NCBI GenBank assembly: GCA_009760855.2
Contig: WPIO01000003.1
Coordinates: forward strand, 11,274,001 to 11,338,000
From: Cristatella mucedo
Lineage: Eukaryota; Bryozoa; Phylactolaemata; Cristatellidae
Direction of reading: 5' to 3'
Length of the DNA: 64,000 bases
Below the pieces are notes generated by a model, which saw only the letters and a list, made by a program, of their open reading frames with translations, was not told the DNA's origin and did not search any database. The translations under genes were made by a program, and so were the position numbers. Position 1 is the stretch's first letter. Each line of letters starts with the position of its first letter. Of this stretch, positions 49,331 to 61,330 are shown piece by piece.

Positions 49331-50050
49331 CTTCTTGGCATAAAGATGCGGCCCGTTCAGTACCGCAGGTCCAAGTGCCTAGTCATGTGGCTTGTATAAA
49401 CCGCGAAACAAAAGGCTAACTATGCCTTTGTAATCATTCATAGCATAGAGTAGCGCAACAAAACAATTAAATCCACATTCAAGTCAGGGCTAAAGACGGA
49501 CAATTAATTTTATGTCTCTGTAGCTTTCGACAACAATGAGTCTCGCCCGGGCGTATTTTCCCCGAGGCGCTCCGCTAGAGGTGCAAATGACAGCAAAGAG
49601 TACTGTGCTGCTACAATAGATGTCACAAGTTTGGCCTCTTAACTCTGCCATTTCAGCAAGAAACTGGATATACGTTTTTAAAACTTCCTATGGTCTTTTC
49701 ACCCTCGTGGAGGAATTGTTCGTCTGCCGAGATTCAATAAGGTTGGATTGTGCATGACTGCATATCATTTTCGAATAACAATTAACCAAGAAACGAAACT
49801 CTCTTCAAAATAAAAATAATTATAAACGAGCTGGCTAGAGTTAAGATGACACAGCTTGACGGAAGGAAGCAGAAAAAGAAGCCAGTCATAGACTTATTTA
49901 CTTTGTTTCAGTCCAACCTTTCGACTGCAACCGCCAAAAAGGTTACTTGATGAAAACTACTAACGCCACCTATTACCTAGCCCGAGCCGGCGTGTCGCCA
50001 TGTCTTTTAAAACTAAAGTGGTGGTGGTTACCTAAAAAGGTAAAGTAAAG
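49331..50050. other. Intergenic segment, nothing recognised
   Basis: No gene, repeat family or structure recognised. Confidence 0.4.
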
Positions 50051-50193
50051 TATAGCGGATTCAACAACCTTATAGCGGCTGGAAAGCCGTACGGCTATGA
50101 CTCCTGCTTGCAGTAGGCAATCAAGGATTGGCTAGTGCAAGACTCGAACTCATGATCTGGACAGTGAAGGGCAGGCATCTTAACCACGGGCTA
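50051..50193 (-). mobile_element. SINE A copy, strongly diverged
   Basis: Minus strand. It keeps the GCCGTACGGCTTTCCAGCC body, a TGCCTACTGCAAGCAGG block, the B-box area GAGTTCGAGTCTTGC and an AGATGCCTGCCCTTC head. Confidence 0.7.
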
Positions 50194-50553
50194 GTATTTC
50201 GTGATGCAATTAAATCTTAAAGTCATTTCCTTACAGTTTTTTATTTGTTTATGTTCGAATTTTCACCAATTCACCAAAGTCACAAAATGTGCTTTTGGTC
50301 GCTCAAAAATCTCGCTGTGCTGGGAAAAATGGCCAAATATGTGAGCCCTAATAAATTGATGACCTTCAAATAGCGAATAGCGAGTATAGATTTCGGACAT
50401 CGTGTCAGCCGTTGGTGAGGATTTTCTGGTACCCTGTATTTAATTTTTGTTTGTTTGTCGACCTGACGCTTCTACTGTCCATCAAGCTCTACACTAGATT
50501 TAAATTGCACTCACTAAAATAAGCGATATTTGACAAATGCTAGTTCTGGCTAA

Positions 50554-50556
<3 letters not shown>

Positions 50557-50617
<61 letters not shown>
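50557..50617. repeat. (TA)n microsatellite
   Basis: About 60 bases of pure alternating A and T, directly abutting the 5' end of a LINE B fragment. Confidence 0.97.
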
Positions 50618-50620
<3 letters not shown>

Positions 50621-51169
50621 CCAGCGGTTTGAGCACGTGTCACCTTTGCTGGAAGAGCTAGGATGGTTGCCGGTTGAACAAAGGATACGGAGCAAAGTTC
50701 TTACGCTGACCCACAAGGCCCGCCACGGCTTGGCTCCTTCATACCTAGCTAAACTGCTACATCAGTTTCAGCCTGTTCGCACCATCAGGTCCTGTGTGGA
50801 CAATAAATTAGCTGTCCCATTCCTCCGCTTAAAGACAGTTGGCGACAGAAGCTTTAGCTCTGCAGGTCCTAGACTGTGGAGCTCGCTTCCACAATTCTTA
50901 CGCAACGACATCTACTCTCCAACTGCCGACTATGGCACATCTTTTTCAGCGGTCCTGAACTGCTACTTCTTTGCTACTCACTACCTCAACTGCTCTCCTA
51001 ACTCTGCTATGCTTCCCACTTTCTCTTTGTTGCGTGAGACGAAGTCTGTTGGCTACCGAATGCGTACCAAAAGCCGCTTAGGCTGTGAGTGCGCTATACA
51101 AAACTCTCCTGCGTAACGCCCACATGGTCTTTATGACTTTGTGGAGTTACTGACGGAGATACATTACAT
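50618..51169 (+). mobile_element. LINE B 3' fragment
   Basis: Carries an unbroken 159-codon C-terminal ORF piece (50637-51116) with GWLPVEQRIRSKVLTLTHKA, VDNKLAVPFLRLKTVGDRSF and the family end GCECAIQNSPA, followed by the tail TGACGGAGATACATTACAT. The open frame suggests a relatively young copy. It is flanked by (TA)n on both sides. Confidence 0.93.
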
Positions 51170-51249
51170 ATATATATATATTTGTGGGCTATATATATAT
51201 ATATATGGGTTATATATGCATATATATATATGAGTTATATATATATGAG

Positions 51250-51318
<69 letters not shown>
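51170..51318. repeat. (TA)n microsatellite with TATG variants
   Basis: About 150 bases of TA with interspersed GTT/GAGT units, following directly on the LINE B tail. Confidence 0.95.
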
Positions 51319-51320
<2 letters not shown>

Positions 51321-52817
51321 CAGCTCGTCGTTCGCCCTTTGTATGCAAAATGTAACACGATGTGAGCGGAAGCTACATTCGCAAGCATATCATCTGCTGA
51401 GCAACCTTGTCCAGGTCTTCCACTGCCTTCCAGACACTGACGAACACTCGCGTGACTACTTGCGAGGTTGGCCTGCTTAGACTGAGGGGCAGCTGATGCT
51501 ATACTCCTGGGGCTGAAGGCTGGGGTTACCAGATAGTGACTGACGATCCGCTAGCATTTTCTTGTTTTTTATAGTTAAGCTTGCTCGATTTGCCGAGACC
51601 ACGACTTTTGTTCACTTTATCGCAAATTTTAAAGCAATGGCTTGTAATAGCAACGTGCGGGTATGAAAAGCCCCGCCGTCAAATATAATTAAATAAATGT
51701 AGATGGAATAAAAAGTATCGCAACAACTCAACACAGTAATTTCACAGGTGCTGCTTGACAGGGTATCTGTTGACCACTGCCAAACGTAGCATTGTTGTGA
51801 TGGTGAGCAAGTATAACGATGAATTTCAATAAGTGAGAAAATTCCAACAGCTATACGGTTAAATAAAGAAAAACATTAGCAACGAGAGGTTTGTGCAAAA
51901 AACTTTTCTAATAAGGATCTTTTCTGTCTTCTCCTTGTCTGCATTTTAGACTACATCAGCTCCGCAATCCAGTCTTGCATCAACAATGGGTTAAATTGTC
52001 TATGGCCCGTTAACTGCTTCATTTTTAGGAGTAGGCGGCGCATTGTGTGTATATGCAGCGATCCCAATCTTGGTGGGCGGTGATCTCAGCTAAAGCCAAC
52101 CATAATGCCAGATGATAGCATTGTACCCAGGCTAGGTTCGGTTGGCTGGAGCAGGACTGCTGTAATGCGGTAAGGGTCACCGGTTAGGCAGGGGGACCTA
52201 TGGCATGTGCGGTGGCGAGGGGTCACCGGGGCTCTTGGGTAGGAGAAGTTGGCTGAGTAAGTCGTGGTGTTAGAGGCTCCCGGTCTCGCCAAGTTATGCA
52301 CCTGGATGGTTGCAGGCGTGCTCTGGCGATGCGGCCACGCACGCAAAGCAACGAGTGCCCAAGGCCCGGGTGGAGCTGGATAGCACGCTCGTTGTTGTGA
52401 CTTGTATATTCCGCGTTCCCCGTGTAGCGTGGTCATAGCCCTCCCGTGAGTTGGCGTCTTTCGGCGGAAGCTCTCGACTGTGATGGACGTGGACTTCGAC
52501 TAGCCAACCAGTTAGTTACTCAGCTAGCCGGATCTTTTACGGCGTACACTCGTACTGTTCGAACGGAGTCGGTACAACAGCGGGACTGCGGAAGCCGACT
52601 TACCAACTAACACGTTTGTTCGAGCTTGCTTCGTCGTCTTGCCCCCTACAGTGCACTTTACATAGGACCCTCCCTGTACACTTGTTAAGTCCCCCTGTTG
52701 TTGTTGGCGCATGCCATATTATAAAGAGGTCTAAGCTGACGGCCGCTCGTCTTACCCTAGCTCAGCAGCATAGCGAGCGGCAGCGTGGCCGGAGTATGGC
52801 GGGGTTTGGCGGAAATT
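51319..52817. other. Intergenic segment, right part GC-rich
   Basis: No gene recognised. From about 52090 to 52800 the composition is GC-rich; an open frame on the minus strand (52086-52436) is rich in Pro, Ala, Arg and Thr and resembles nothing known to me. It could be promoter-like DNA or part of an unknown element. Confidence 0.4.
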
Positions 52818-54512
52818 AATAATAACAATAATAATAATAATAATGGACTTGATAAAGCGCCCTCGGAGAACTTAATCTCTTTCTAGGCGCTTTACATTTT
52901 CTGCAAAGGGAAATGCAATTGAATGGTAAGTAAAATCATGCTTGAAAAACTAACGAAATGAATAATATGGTTAGGGGTGACATGCACAGGGTCAGCATGC
53001 AAATGTGGTTAGTGGCAGCATGCACAGTGTCAGCACGCATAAGCACATCAAGGACGAATCACAGGGACCCACTGAATGCTGTCCTAAATAGGTGTGTTTT
53101 TAGGTTCCTTTTAAAATGTGGTCAGGTCAGGGGATGTTCTGACGCAGGTCGGGAGAGAGTTCCAGGCTTTAGGAGCATACGAACTAAATGCACGGTCTTC
53201 AAAGGATTTAAGGTTTGTACGAGGTATTTGTAGACTGTTGGATTCCGAAAAGCGGGTGGGACGATGCTTGGCCTGATGGGGGAGTATATTGGAGAAATAG
53301 GCTGGAGCCATAGAATGAAGGGACCTAAAAGTGAGCGACATAACCTTGAAGTCAATCCGTTGCTTGACTGGTAGCCAGTGCAGGTCGGCAAGAAGTGGAG
53401 TAATGTGGTAACTACGACGCTCACGACAGACAAGTCTAGCTGCGGAGTTTTGCACCAGCTGCAATCGCCTGATCGCACATGCTGGTAGGCCAGTAAGCAG
53501 TGAGTTGCAGAAGTCGAGACGGGATGTTACGAATGCATGGACCAACTTGGACGTGGTATCCTTATCTAAACAAGCCCGAATTTTAGCAATGTTATGAAGC
53601 TGAAAATAGGCAGATTTGACTGTGGAACTGATATGGTCGTCTAACGAGAGGTCGCTTCGGAATATGACACCTAGATTTCGAGCTGATTCAACTGGAGATA
53701 TGCTGGCAGAGCCAATTTTGAAAGTCAGCATTTCCAATCTCTGGATCACACTGGATTTGCCCATAACTAGTAAGTTAGTTTTATCATCGTTAAGTTTTAG
53801 AAAATTCGCTGCCATCCATGTGCGGATGTCATCAATGCATGCAGCAAGTGAGTTTAGAGAATTTGAGGTGCTCGAAGGCTGGGAGGGATCAAAGCAAAGG
53901 TACAACTGAGTGTCATCTGCATAGAAGTGAAAGCCTAGATTGTGCTTGGCAATCACATCAGCAAGAGGCAGAGTATAAACCGTGAAAAGAACCGGACCTA
54001 GCACTGAGCCCTGAGGTACTCCATATTTCAGAGGTACTTCACATGATCTTTGTCCATTCACGTCAATACTCTGGAGTCTCCCACTGAGGTATGACCTGAA
54101 CCACTGCAGAGCAGTGCCAGTGATGCCCAGGCGAGATGAGAGGCGCTCTAGAAGAACTTTGTGATCGATGGTATCAAAAGCTGCCGAAAGATCAAGCAAA
54201 ACAAGCAGAGACACTCTACCCATGTCTGCATTCCTAAGCAGGTCGTTGTATACCCGAAGCAATGCTGACTCTGTGGAGTGATTAGCTCTAAAGCCAGACT
54301 GGAACTTACTAGCAAGGTGTGAGGTTTCGATATACGAGTTCAGCTGGTCCACCACGACCCGTTCCAGTGTCTTTGATAGGAATGGTAGAAGGGAAACTGG
54401 GCGGTAGTTGCTCAAGTTCTCTTGGTCTAGTGTCGCTTTCTTGAGAAGTGGCCTGACTACAGCTTTTTTGAAAGGTGCTGGGACATGACCTGAGGCTAAT
54501 GACATATTAAAT
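52818..54512 (-). mobile_element. LINE A copy, RT half
   Basis: Minus strand. The (ATT)n tail and stem-loop at 52818-52895 are followed by the 3' UTR and the RT ORF, and the copy is truncated at 54512. It is nearly identical at protein level to the copy at 29642-31853 over the shared region, so both came from a recently active source. Confidence 0.95.
53111..54505 (-). pseudogene. LINE A reverse transcriptase ORF, 3' frameshift
   Basis: An open frame of 464 codons with all RT blocks: [85 protein letters not shown] and [18 protein letters not shown]. It ends early because the codons for T-F-K carry one extra T (TTTTAAAA where the intact copy has TTTAAAA), which makes a TAA about 20 codons before the natural end. 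The 5' part, including the endonuclease, is absent. Confidence 0.93.
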
Positions 54513-56574
54513 TAGCCTCTGATCCCCTGGAACTCGGCTACAGCATAATCCTATTCATCGGTTTGACCCTGAAAAAGAGTGAACTAATGAATAAATAATT
54601 ATCTCTATATCGAGCGCCACGACCCGTGAACCCTCGGGACTTAAGTCAAGACGATATATCATCAGTTAACAACGAGGTATATCGCACCAACTTGTCAAGA
54701 AGCACAGGAAAGCAGAACCGCAAGGCCTCGTAATACCTGCGAACGCGTATGAACTGCACGGAAGCTATTGCACAAGCTCCAAGATTGACCAAAAGGAAAA
54801 AGTTGCTCTTGAAAATAGTTATTCTCAATACACAACTCAGAAATCTCAGCTTGGTTTCTCTTTTGGATTTATGTAGGTTTTAAAGGAAGCTCAGGCTCGA
54901 TGTTTGCTTAGATCCCGGCTATCCCATTGGATTGGTTCAGCCTAACTAAGCGAACACTGGCTTCGATCGTAGGCCTAATAACGGTCGCAACTAGCAGTTT
55001 TCCCAGTGTACGCTTCCTTCATTAGGGATGGCTGCAATCATAGCTGTCGGTGCAGGGCTGATGGCTAAGCAGCAGTTCAGGCTTTATCATGTGACAGCAT
55101 TTGGCTCAGGCTTTTTAGCTCTGGAGGCCGAGCTTACCCTGGCCCCGAAACTTTCCATCAGCCAAGTAAACCAATTAAATGGAGGAGCGAATGCAACGGA
55201 CATTAAGATGCCAAGAGGTCCATGCAGAGGTCAGGGCCCGAGGTTGTGGCGACGTTCCGGTTGTAAGCGACGGTACGAATAAAAACGTGATATCAACTAC
55301 CGAGAGAAATATCCGAAATCTCCAGCCAGCACAAAGCCTTCCTTAAACTAAGAGATACATCGTAGATAAGCGTTGGCCGATCGGGTAAGTGAAAACCACA
55401 TTTAATGGAAGGCAGCGCCTCGAGCGACACTGTGCCCATCGATACTAGCGAAAACGCCCTCGAAGCGAAGTAGCTGCGGATCGAAAAATTTGCAAAATAC
55501 TGGCATCGAGCAAAATTTATCGTGTGGCATGGCATTGGTGGTTGCCTTCGTTGCTGCCCAGCTCGGATCCTGCGCCTGTGAAGCTGTTTTTCAAAATGCT
55601 CCGCAGGAGCCTACGATTTCGGACAGTATTCTGGTTAAGGAGATATCCGCCGAGAGCAGCTGCGCTCATGCCGTCCTTGCCTAGTCACGGCTTCCGTAGC
55701 TGTAGTCTTATGACGGTGGATGGCTGGTATGTAGTCTCCACAGGTAATCGTATCCTCAGGTAGTCGTCTCAGCAGGTAGCTATCTCCGCAGGTAGTCATC
55801 TCAGCAGGAAGTCATCTCCGCAGGTAGTCGTCTCCGAACGGGCAAGACAAAGCTAAGCGGGGCGGGGCGCGGCGACGGCTAGAACAATTTCCATGCAATA
55901 ATGAGCATCCAATTTCGACAGCCGGTAAAGGCGTTCCCTAGACACTCCACTCCGGCCTATTGCCTCACGTCCAACCTGACTGTCAACCCAGTCCTTCATT
56001 CATTCTCTCTCGTTCTAATCCTCTCAGGCCACGGTTCGGTACGAGCTCCGCCAGTTTTTCTTTGGACTCCACGTGGCAACTCCACCGTCTGCTAACTCGC
56101 AAACCCTTTTTGAAACCGGTTTATTTCTCCTGATTTATTACTAATCACTCTCGTGCCGCTGGGTATGGGTCTCGTGGACTTTGCTAAGCCTTTCCGGGGG
56201 GAGGGGGGCTGTCGCATACCTGGAATCCTTAGCCGTGCTTAGCTGAACCAGACGCCTCAGCCGCACACAGCCTATGCTATCCCTCAAGTGTACTGCCTGA
56301 ACTGCCATTCTCGCTTGTCATCCATCCTGTTTCCCTTCCAAAGACTGACATGCGTCTGCCGCTTAAAATCGGCTTTTAGGTCGTCATCGAGGTCCAAGCA
56401 GCGAGCTCGGTCCCACTCCTTTTACGAAAGGTTACAAGCATAGAACTCTTCACCGTTTCTTTCGAATGGTACACAGTCAACATGAGGTTCAACGATCTTC
56501 TGAGGTATTTTTAAGAACCTTAAAAAAGAGCAGTCATTTCTCTACTAAATGCAGTCTGAAAAAATATGCCATAT
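54513..56574. other. Intergenic segment with a minisatellite
   Basis: No gene is established. An open frame at 55524-55763 contains an Arg-rich stretch (MLRRSLRFRTVFWLRRYPPR) without acidic residues, like a mitochondrial presequence, but no following exon was found. The 16-bp minisatellite is listed separately. Confidence 0.4.
55741..55836. repeat. 16-bp minisatellite, six units
   Basis: Six consecutive 16-base units of the type CAGGTAGTCGTCTCAG / CAGGTAGTCATCTCCG, with one to five changes each. Five of the six carry CAGGTA, the form of a splice donor site. Confidence 0.93.
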
Positions 56575-56765
56575 TATAATTGTAAAATACATTTGTTATA
56601 GGGCCATCAGGGAACTCAATCTCCTTCTAGCCACTTTAAATTTGCTGCAAAGGAAACATGATCGAATGCTCAATGACAACAAGAATAACATAGAGGTAAC
56701 ATGCACTGGGTCAGCACACATAAGCACACACAGACGAATCACATGGACCCACTAAATGGTATCCG
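56575..56765 (-). mobile_element. LINE A 3' UTR fragment
   Basis: Minus strand: a degraded tail (GGGCCATCAGGGAACTCAAT, CTCCTTCTAGCCACTTTAAA), then AACATGCACTGGGTCAGCAC and GAATCACATGGACCCACTAA of the 3' UTR and ORF end. Confidence 0.8.
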
Positions 56766-58130
56766 AGTATCATAATATCAGAAGCTGCCAGAGTATCGGG
56801 AGGGTTTCAAACTGAAGTGAATCACCCACCTGACATGTAATTCTGCCCACGGTCGTATGCAGCAGCATTTCCACAGCATACTAAGTATCATAATTGTTAC
56901 AAGATTGTTGACTTGTTACTCTCCTTCGCCAGGCCAATTGGAAGTGGAAAAACCAAAGACCTGCTAACGACGAGTTAGGCTGAACAGATCGCGATATTTA
57001 ATAATAGTTTTAAAATCAATAATTTCCGCAGTCAAAAAATCTAGCAGGTGAAATTAGTGGTGCTTCCCTGTGTTAATGCTCGGTTTTCCAGAGAAGTTAG
57101 CCCTAGCAACTAAATAATTTTAACTTATAATTTTCTATGGAAGTTATATCCCAGTTTATGTTTGCTTTATTTTAAATCGGCTTTAATTTCTTAAATATTT
57201 GTATCACATGGAAACCAAAAAATGCATAATCTACCAGCTGCAGCACTCTGTCACTGATTACTGCTGTCCCTCTATACTCTAAAGCTCCGCTTTTAGGCAG
57301 CCGATCGTGCGATCTAAGAAAAAGCTTTGGCTATGGTGCCATCCCTATATTAGGTGCACCAAGTTCAAACTGACACTGCATTGCCAAGAAATAATATAGT
57401 TTCATAGATTTACATCAGTCGTGCATTAAATAAGCTACTATGCGAACGGGTATTTACATAAGCAGGTAAGCTGTCGGTAAGCGAAAGAAGAGTCTGGTAG
57501 ACTTGGCTGACTCATATGACACTAAAAGACGCTCAAACTTTCAAAACGTAAGGCAACTACCAAGCGACTATAATTAGAATAGAGCTCTTCACCCTCAATT
57601 TTGTTTAACCTAAAGAAACCACCAGTTATCTTTCAGCTTTCTTTACTGCTTGAGAGCGAACAGATGGAGCAAAGCTGGAGTGATTTCGGTTCGTAAAGAA
57701 ATACTGAACAAAAATGTGAAGTCCACAAGCACTCCATAAGGACCAAGCAGTACGCCTACACTAGCACGACAGCGAAATGACAGCCTATGTTTAAATGCAT
57801 ACACGTGAAACCCAACCGAATACGGATGTATGACCTGAATGCGTACCTTACTGCTAGTTGCAACCCGTGGTGCCGATCTGTAACCACTACATCCATCTGC
57901 TTCGGCACTACTTGCAGCTTGCTTTGCCATCTTCTTCGTGATATAAGCAAATTTCACTTAATCAACATGAAGCAGAGCTGGTATTTTTACATAAAGGGGC
58001 TAGGCCGGTATCATTTCCAAGTAGGAGGCAAGGTCGGTATCATTTTTACTTAGGGATCAAGCCCCGCAGCATTTGTATGAAAGGGGCAAGATCCGCAATT
58101 AATTCAACATTATTGCACAAAAGCATAGTG
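56766..58130. other. Intergenic segment, nothing recognised
   Basis: No gene or repeat family recognised. The minus-strand open frame of 104 codons (57643-57957) has no recognisable features and is probably chance. Confidence 0.4.
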
Positions 58131-58268
58131 TTTATTCGACACGAATTCGGCAGTTGCTCATCGACAGGTATTAGGACATAGTTTTGTTGTTTGGCGGCGG
58201 TCGGGAGAGGCTTAGGATTAGGTGAGCGGCCAGGTCACTGCCCGGATTGCTGCCGGCTGTGCGGGGAG
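58131..58268 (+). repeat. Dispersed repeat C, copy 2
   Basis: Counterpart of 601-735: TTTATTCGACACGAATTCGG, GCAGTTGCTCATC, TTTTGTTGTTTGGCGGCGGT and CGGCCAGGTCACTGCC follow in the same order. Confidence 0.6.
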
Positions 58269-58641
58269 GGGGGTGAGAAGTACCCACAACCCCTTGTCAC
58301 TTTGGCTCTACCACTGCCATAAACGTTGTTCATACACAAAATATGCTGACCAGAATTTCAAAGGATTTAACGGAAAATCGCCCTTGACATTCCCCAAGAG
58401 ATGCATCGCCATAGCTTCTCAGACGTTTTTGCCTTGATCCAGGTACCTTAAACTCATAAAGGCTTGTCTGTTGCAACTTGTATGCATAGCCTGTACCTTT
58501 TCGGTAATCTAAGGTGAAAGTTCTCTGATTTCTTCAAGTAAAAAATGGTCAAACCTCTCAATGACAAGGTTAGCCATGTCGATTGCATGCCCTCTGACTC
58601 ATTCTTGCTATTATCAATATTCACATCACAACTTATTTCAG

Positions 58642-58789
58642 ATAGTATACATCTCTAGGAATCCAAGAAACGTTGCCCTCAGCTGGTATGACACGGAGAT
58701 AACAATTATTGATACATTCAATGGCCAAGGCACATCTTCAGGTTTTGGTCTCTATGGAGGACTACGTCAGCGAGTTCATTAAAGGCTGA
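58642..58789 (+). pseudogene. Broken sulfotransferase-like exon
   Basis: After the acceptor CACAACTTATTTCAG the frame reads IVYISRNPRNVALSWYDTEI. This matches the signature of PAPS-dependent sulfotransferases (K-x-IYVxRNPKDVxVSxY), whose Arg and Ser contact the 3'-phosphate of the cofactor. About 35 codons later, MEDYVSEFIKG, the expected next block (WEDYxxEFLxGK), appears at 58754 in the +1 frame and is cut by TGA at 58787-58789. The shift and the stop suggest a decayed gene copy. No other sulfotransferase exon was found nearby. Confidence 0.6.
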
Positions 58790-59239
58790 AAGAAATTTAT
58801 CCATAGGCGTTTTCAAGCCCAAACTTAGATAAACGTGGCTTCGCGCTTGTCCAGAGAAGTTATGGCGTAAAATAAACTCACTGGGTGACAATTCTATTTT
58901 ATAAAAGACTTGGAAAAGTCATGGCACTTGTATTCTCATCAGCGGTACATTTTAGTAGGACTGATTATCAGGAGTGCTTTTGAAATATTGGTGCCTTAGG
59001 GATTCGTTCTGCAACTCCCACTTTTCACAATTTGTACTCACCCTTTGCTACTGTAGTCGCCTAAACTTTTATTTAATACTCAGGCGGCAGCCAGCCTACC
59101 TGTGCTTTGATCCGGCTAGCTTGCCAGAAATTCTATTTTATCTCTGCTCCCTGTAATCACATTCACGCTTGCTGAGTTTCTGACTCTTAGACATGGTGAC
59201 CACTAGACCAACATATAGATATCGGCAGAACGCAGTGTG

Positions 59240-59916
59240 AATAAACCCATAAAAGCCTCATTTTCGAAATGTTTTCAAACAGACTATTGTAACTTAGCAT
59301 CGGCTGGGGTACCCAACAATATCATTAAGCATCTTCAGCTCATAATGAATGTTTTCAAGGCTGGTCTCGAAGTCAAAGAAAACCAGTCACGCTTTAATTT
59401 TTCTAATGGACCTTCTATGGTTCCAATTAGTAAAGATACATTAAACAATTATACCTAAGCCAGAAGGTCCTTTACGGTTCATAGCTTGACTGCTTTACAC
59501 CTAGCTAAGCTGCTACACCAGTTTCAGCCTCGTTGTATCCTCAGGAACTGCTCAATTCTTTCACTTAAAAACCAGGTGTAACCAAAGAATTTTCTCAGTC
59601 CAAGAATGAGGAAGTCAGTATCGAAGATTCTAACTCAACGTCATCTTCTCTTCAATTGACATTTTAGCTATTTTTTAATGCTTTCCTGCTTTGTTGGGAT
59701 ATCTTTTTCAAATGACCCTAGGAGTTACTTTAATCTTACTAATCTTGACTTACTCGACTGTCCTCACAACTCAGCTATGCTTCGCATTTTCTCATCGTAG
59801 AGCACGAGGTGAAGTCTAGAGGTTACTGTATGCTCACCGAAGGTCGCTTTGACTTTGCGTGTGCTATAGATAACTTTTCAAAATAAGTCCAGCTTAGTTT
59901 CGTAGCTTTATGGAGT

Positions 59917-59978
<62 letters not shown>

Positions 59979-59985
59979 CATTCCG
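59240..59985 (+). mobile_element. Old LINE B fragment
   Basis: DYCNLASAGVPNNIIKHLQL (59237-59458) is a decayed form of the [24 protein letters not shown] block. Later pieces match LLHQFQP (59505-59530), LDCPHNSAMLRIF and the terminal GFDFACAID-like region (59750-59880). The tail GGAGTAACA...GAGATACATTCCG is split by a (GA)n run. Confidence 0.7.
59920..59976. repeat. (GA)n microsatellite inside a LINE B tail
   Basis: About 57 bases of pure GA, placed exactly where the LINE B tail has GGAGATACATT. Confidence 0.96.
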
Positions 59986-61099
59986 TTTTAGCGGCTGTTG
60001 CACAGGACTTATTGGAAGCCCAAACCCTCAGCGTGTTCTCGACACGCTGATGGCCCGCAATTCAATTGAATTTGAACCTGTGCCGAGATTAGATATCATT
60101 GGATTTCCACAGCAAATGTGTGCCTAAGTCGTAGGCTATGGACAATTTCGCAAATAATATTTCGCTCAGAGCTGTCCCAGCGCTACTGCGGACCTTATCA
60201 GTGCTTTCCCGTCGCTGGGCACTGATTTTGCACTCTACATACATTAAAGGATTCTCAAAGGGACTTACAATTTGCATGGCTGACTCTATAGCTTGAACTC
60301 TTCGATGAAAGCAGAACAATAGTTTTTCTTTCTTCTACTGATCGTTTCTCCTTAAAAAATAAAATATGCAGGTACATTAATAAATATATTAGCAACCCTA
60401 TTATAAGCTAGATTTTTGTTAGTGACGTGTGTCACAGTCGAGCCCTGAAGCATATCAGCAGCGCCTGGATACAAAGTGAGTTCTCTTAAGGCACTAAACA
60501 AATTAATTATATTTTTTTTTTACTGTTCACGGGGCCTCGCTGTTTAGTTAATATAAACTAAAAGATGGTCAGTACGTCCATTCTTCTGTATACGTAGCTC
60601 GATGCAGATTCGCAACCCGGCTGACTCCTTTTTACACGAAAATTATTGAATACAATTTTTAAATACGCTTTTACGTTTCCTCCTATGCAGATTTTTTATC
60701 CATATTATTAAGAACTCTAAGCTCGTCGGTCAGTGGGCGCGGTAATTAGCCAGCTAAGCAGCGAAAGCTCGGACCAGCCTTCAAAAACCAAGCTGGAGTT
60801 CTCCGTGATTTTTTTTAACGAGTGCAGCTTAATACCCATATCAAGCTAGTGGTTTCTGCCCGAGAATGCCTGCTAGTATTCAGGGCAATGAATTGGGTAA
60901 AAAAAGTAGCAAACCGATTATCTCCGATAATCGCTACACAAACGCAAATGAATAAGTGTTTCTGATTATCCAAACAGGACTGTGGTGGAAAAATAATTCT
61001 GACACCAATCGTAACTCATTCAGACGAAATGAATGCATTCAGACAGCATACCAGTATTCTAGTCGGACAATAGTTTTGGGAAACCTGGCATCGCTCAGA
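59986..61099. other. Intergenic segment
   Basis: A short relic of the SINE B/LINE A tail lies near 60450-60515 (CAGCGCCTGGATACAAAGTG, AGTTCTCTTAAGGCACT). Otherwise nothing recognised. Confidence 0.4.
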
Positions 61100-61330
61100 A
61101 GTGGGAATTTCTCGTCTTTAAAATTGGCTGAAGACAACATCTCCTCAGCAAGAAATCTGGATGCCCTTTGGAAAAATGACCTCTTTCTGGATGACCATAT
61201 CAGTTTAACGATGTAGTTTGTATTCTTTTAAGTTATACAGATTAGTAAAAATTCGGGCGTGTACAGATAAGGGTACAGCGCGAAAGTTAGTTCAAGCTTT
61301 AATGATGTGGCACGTACACTCCTATAGCTC
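61100..61330 (+). mobile_element. Old LINE A fragment
   Basis: ISSARNLDALWKNDLFLDDH parallels [18 protein letters not shown] of LINE A, followed by a decayed [15 protein letters not shown] region (AAAATTCGGGCGTGTACAGA). Confidence 0.65.

Noticed and set aside
52086-52436. 116-codon Pro/Arg/Thr-rich minus-strand frame
   Set aside because: It occurs in a GC-rich stretch where long frames arise easily, and no domain is recognisable.
57643-57957. 104-codon minus-strand open frame
   Set aside because: No motif, no codon pattern and no neighbouring exon support; kept as chance.
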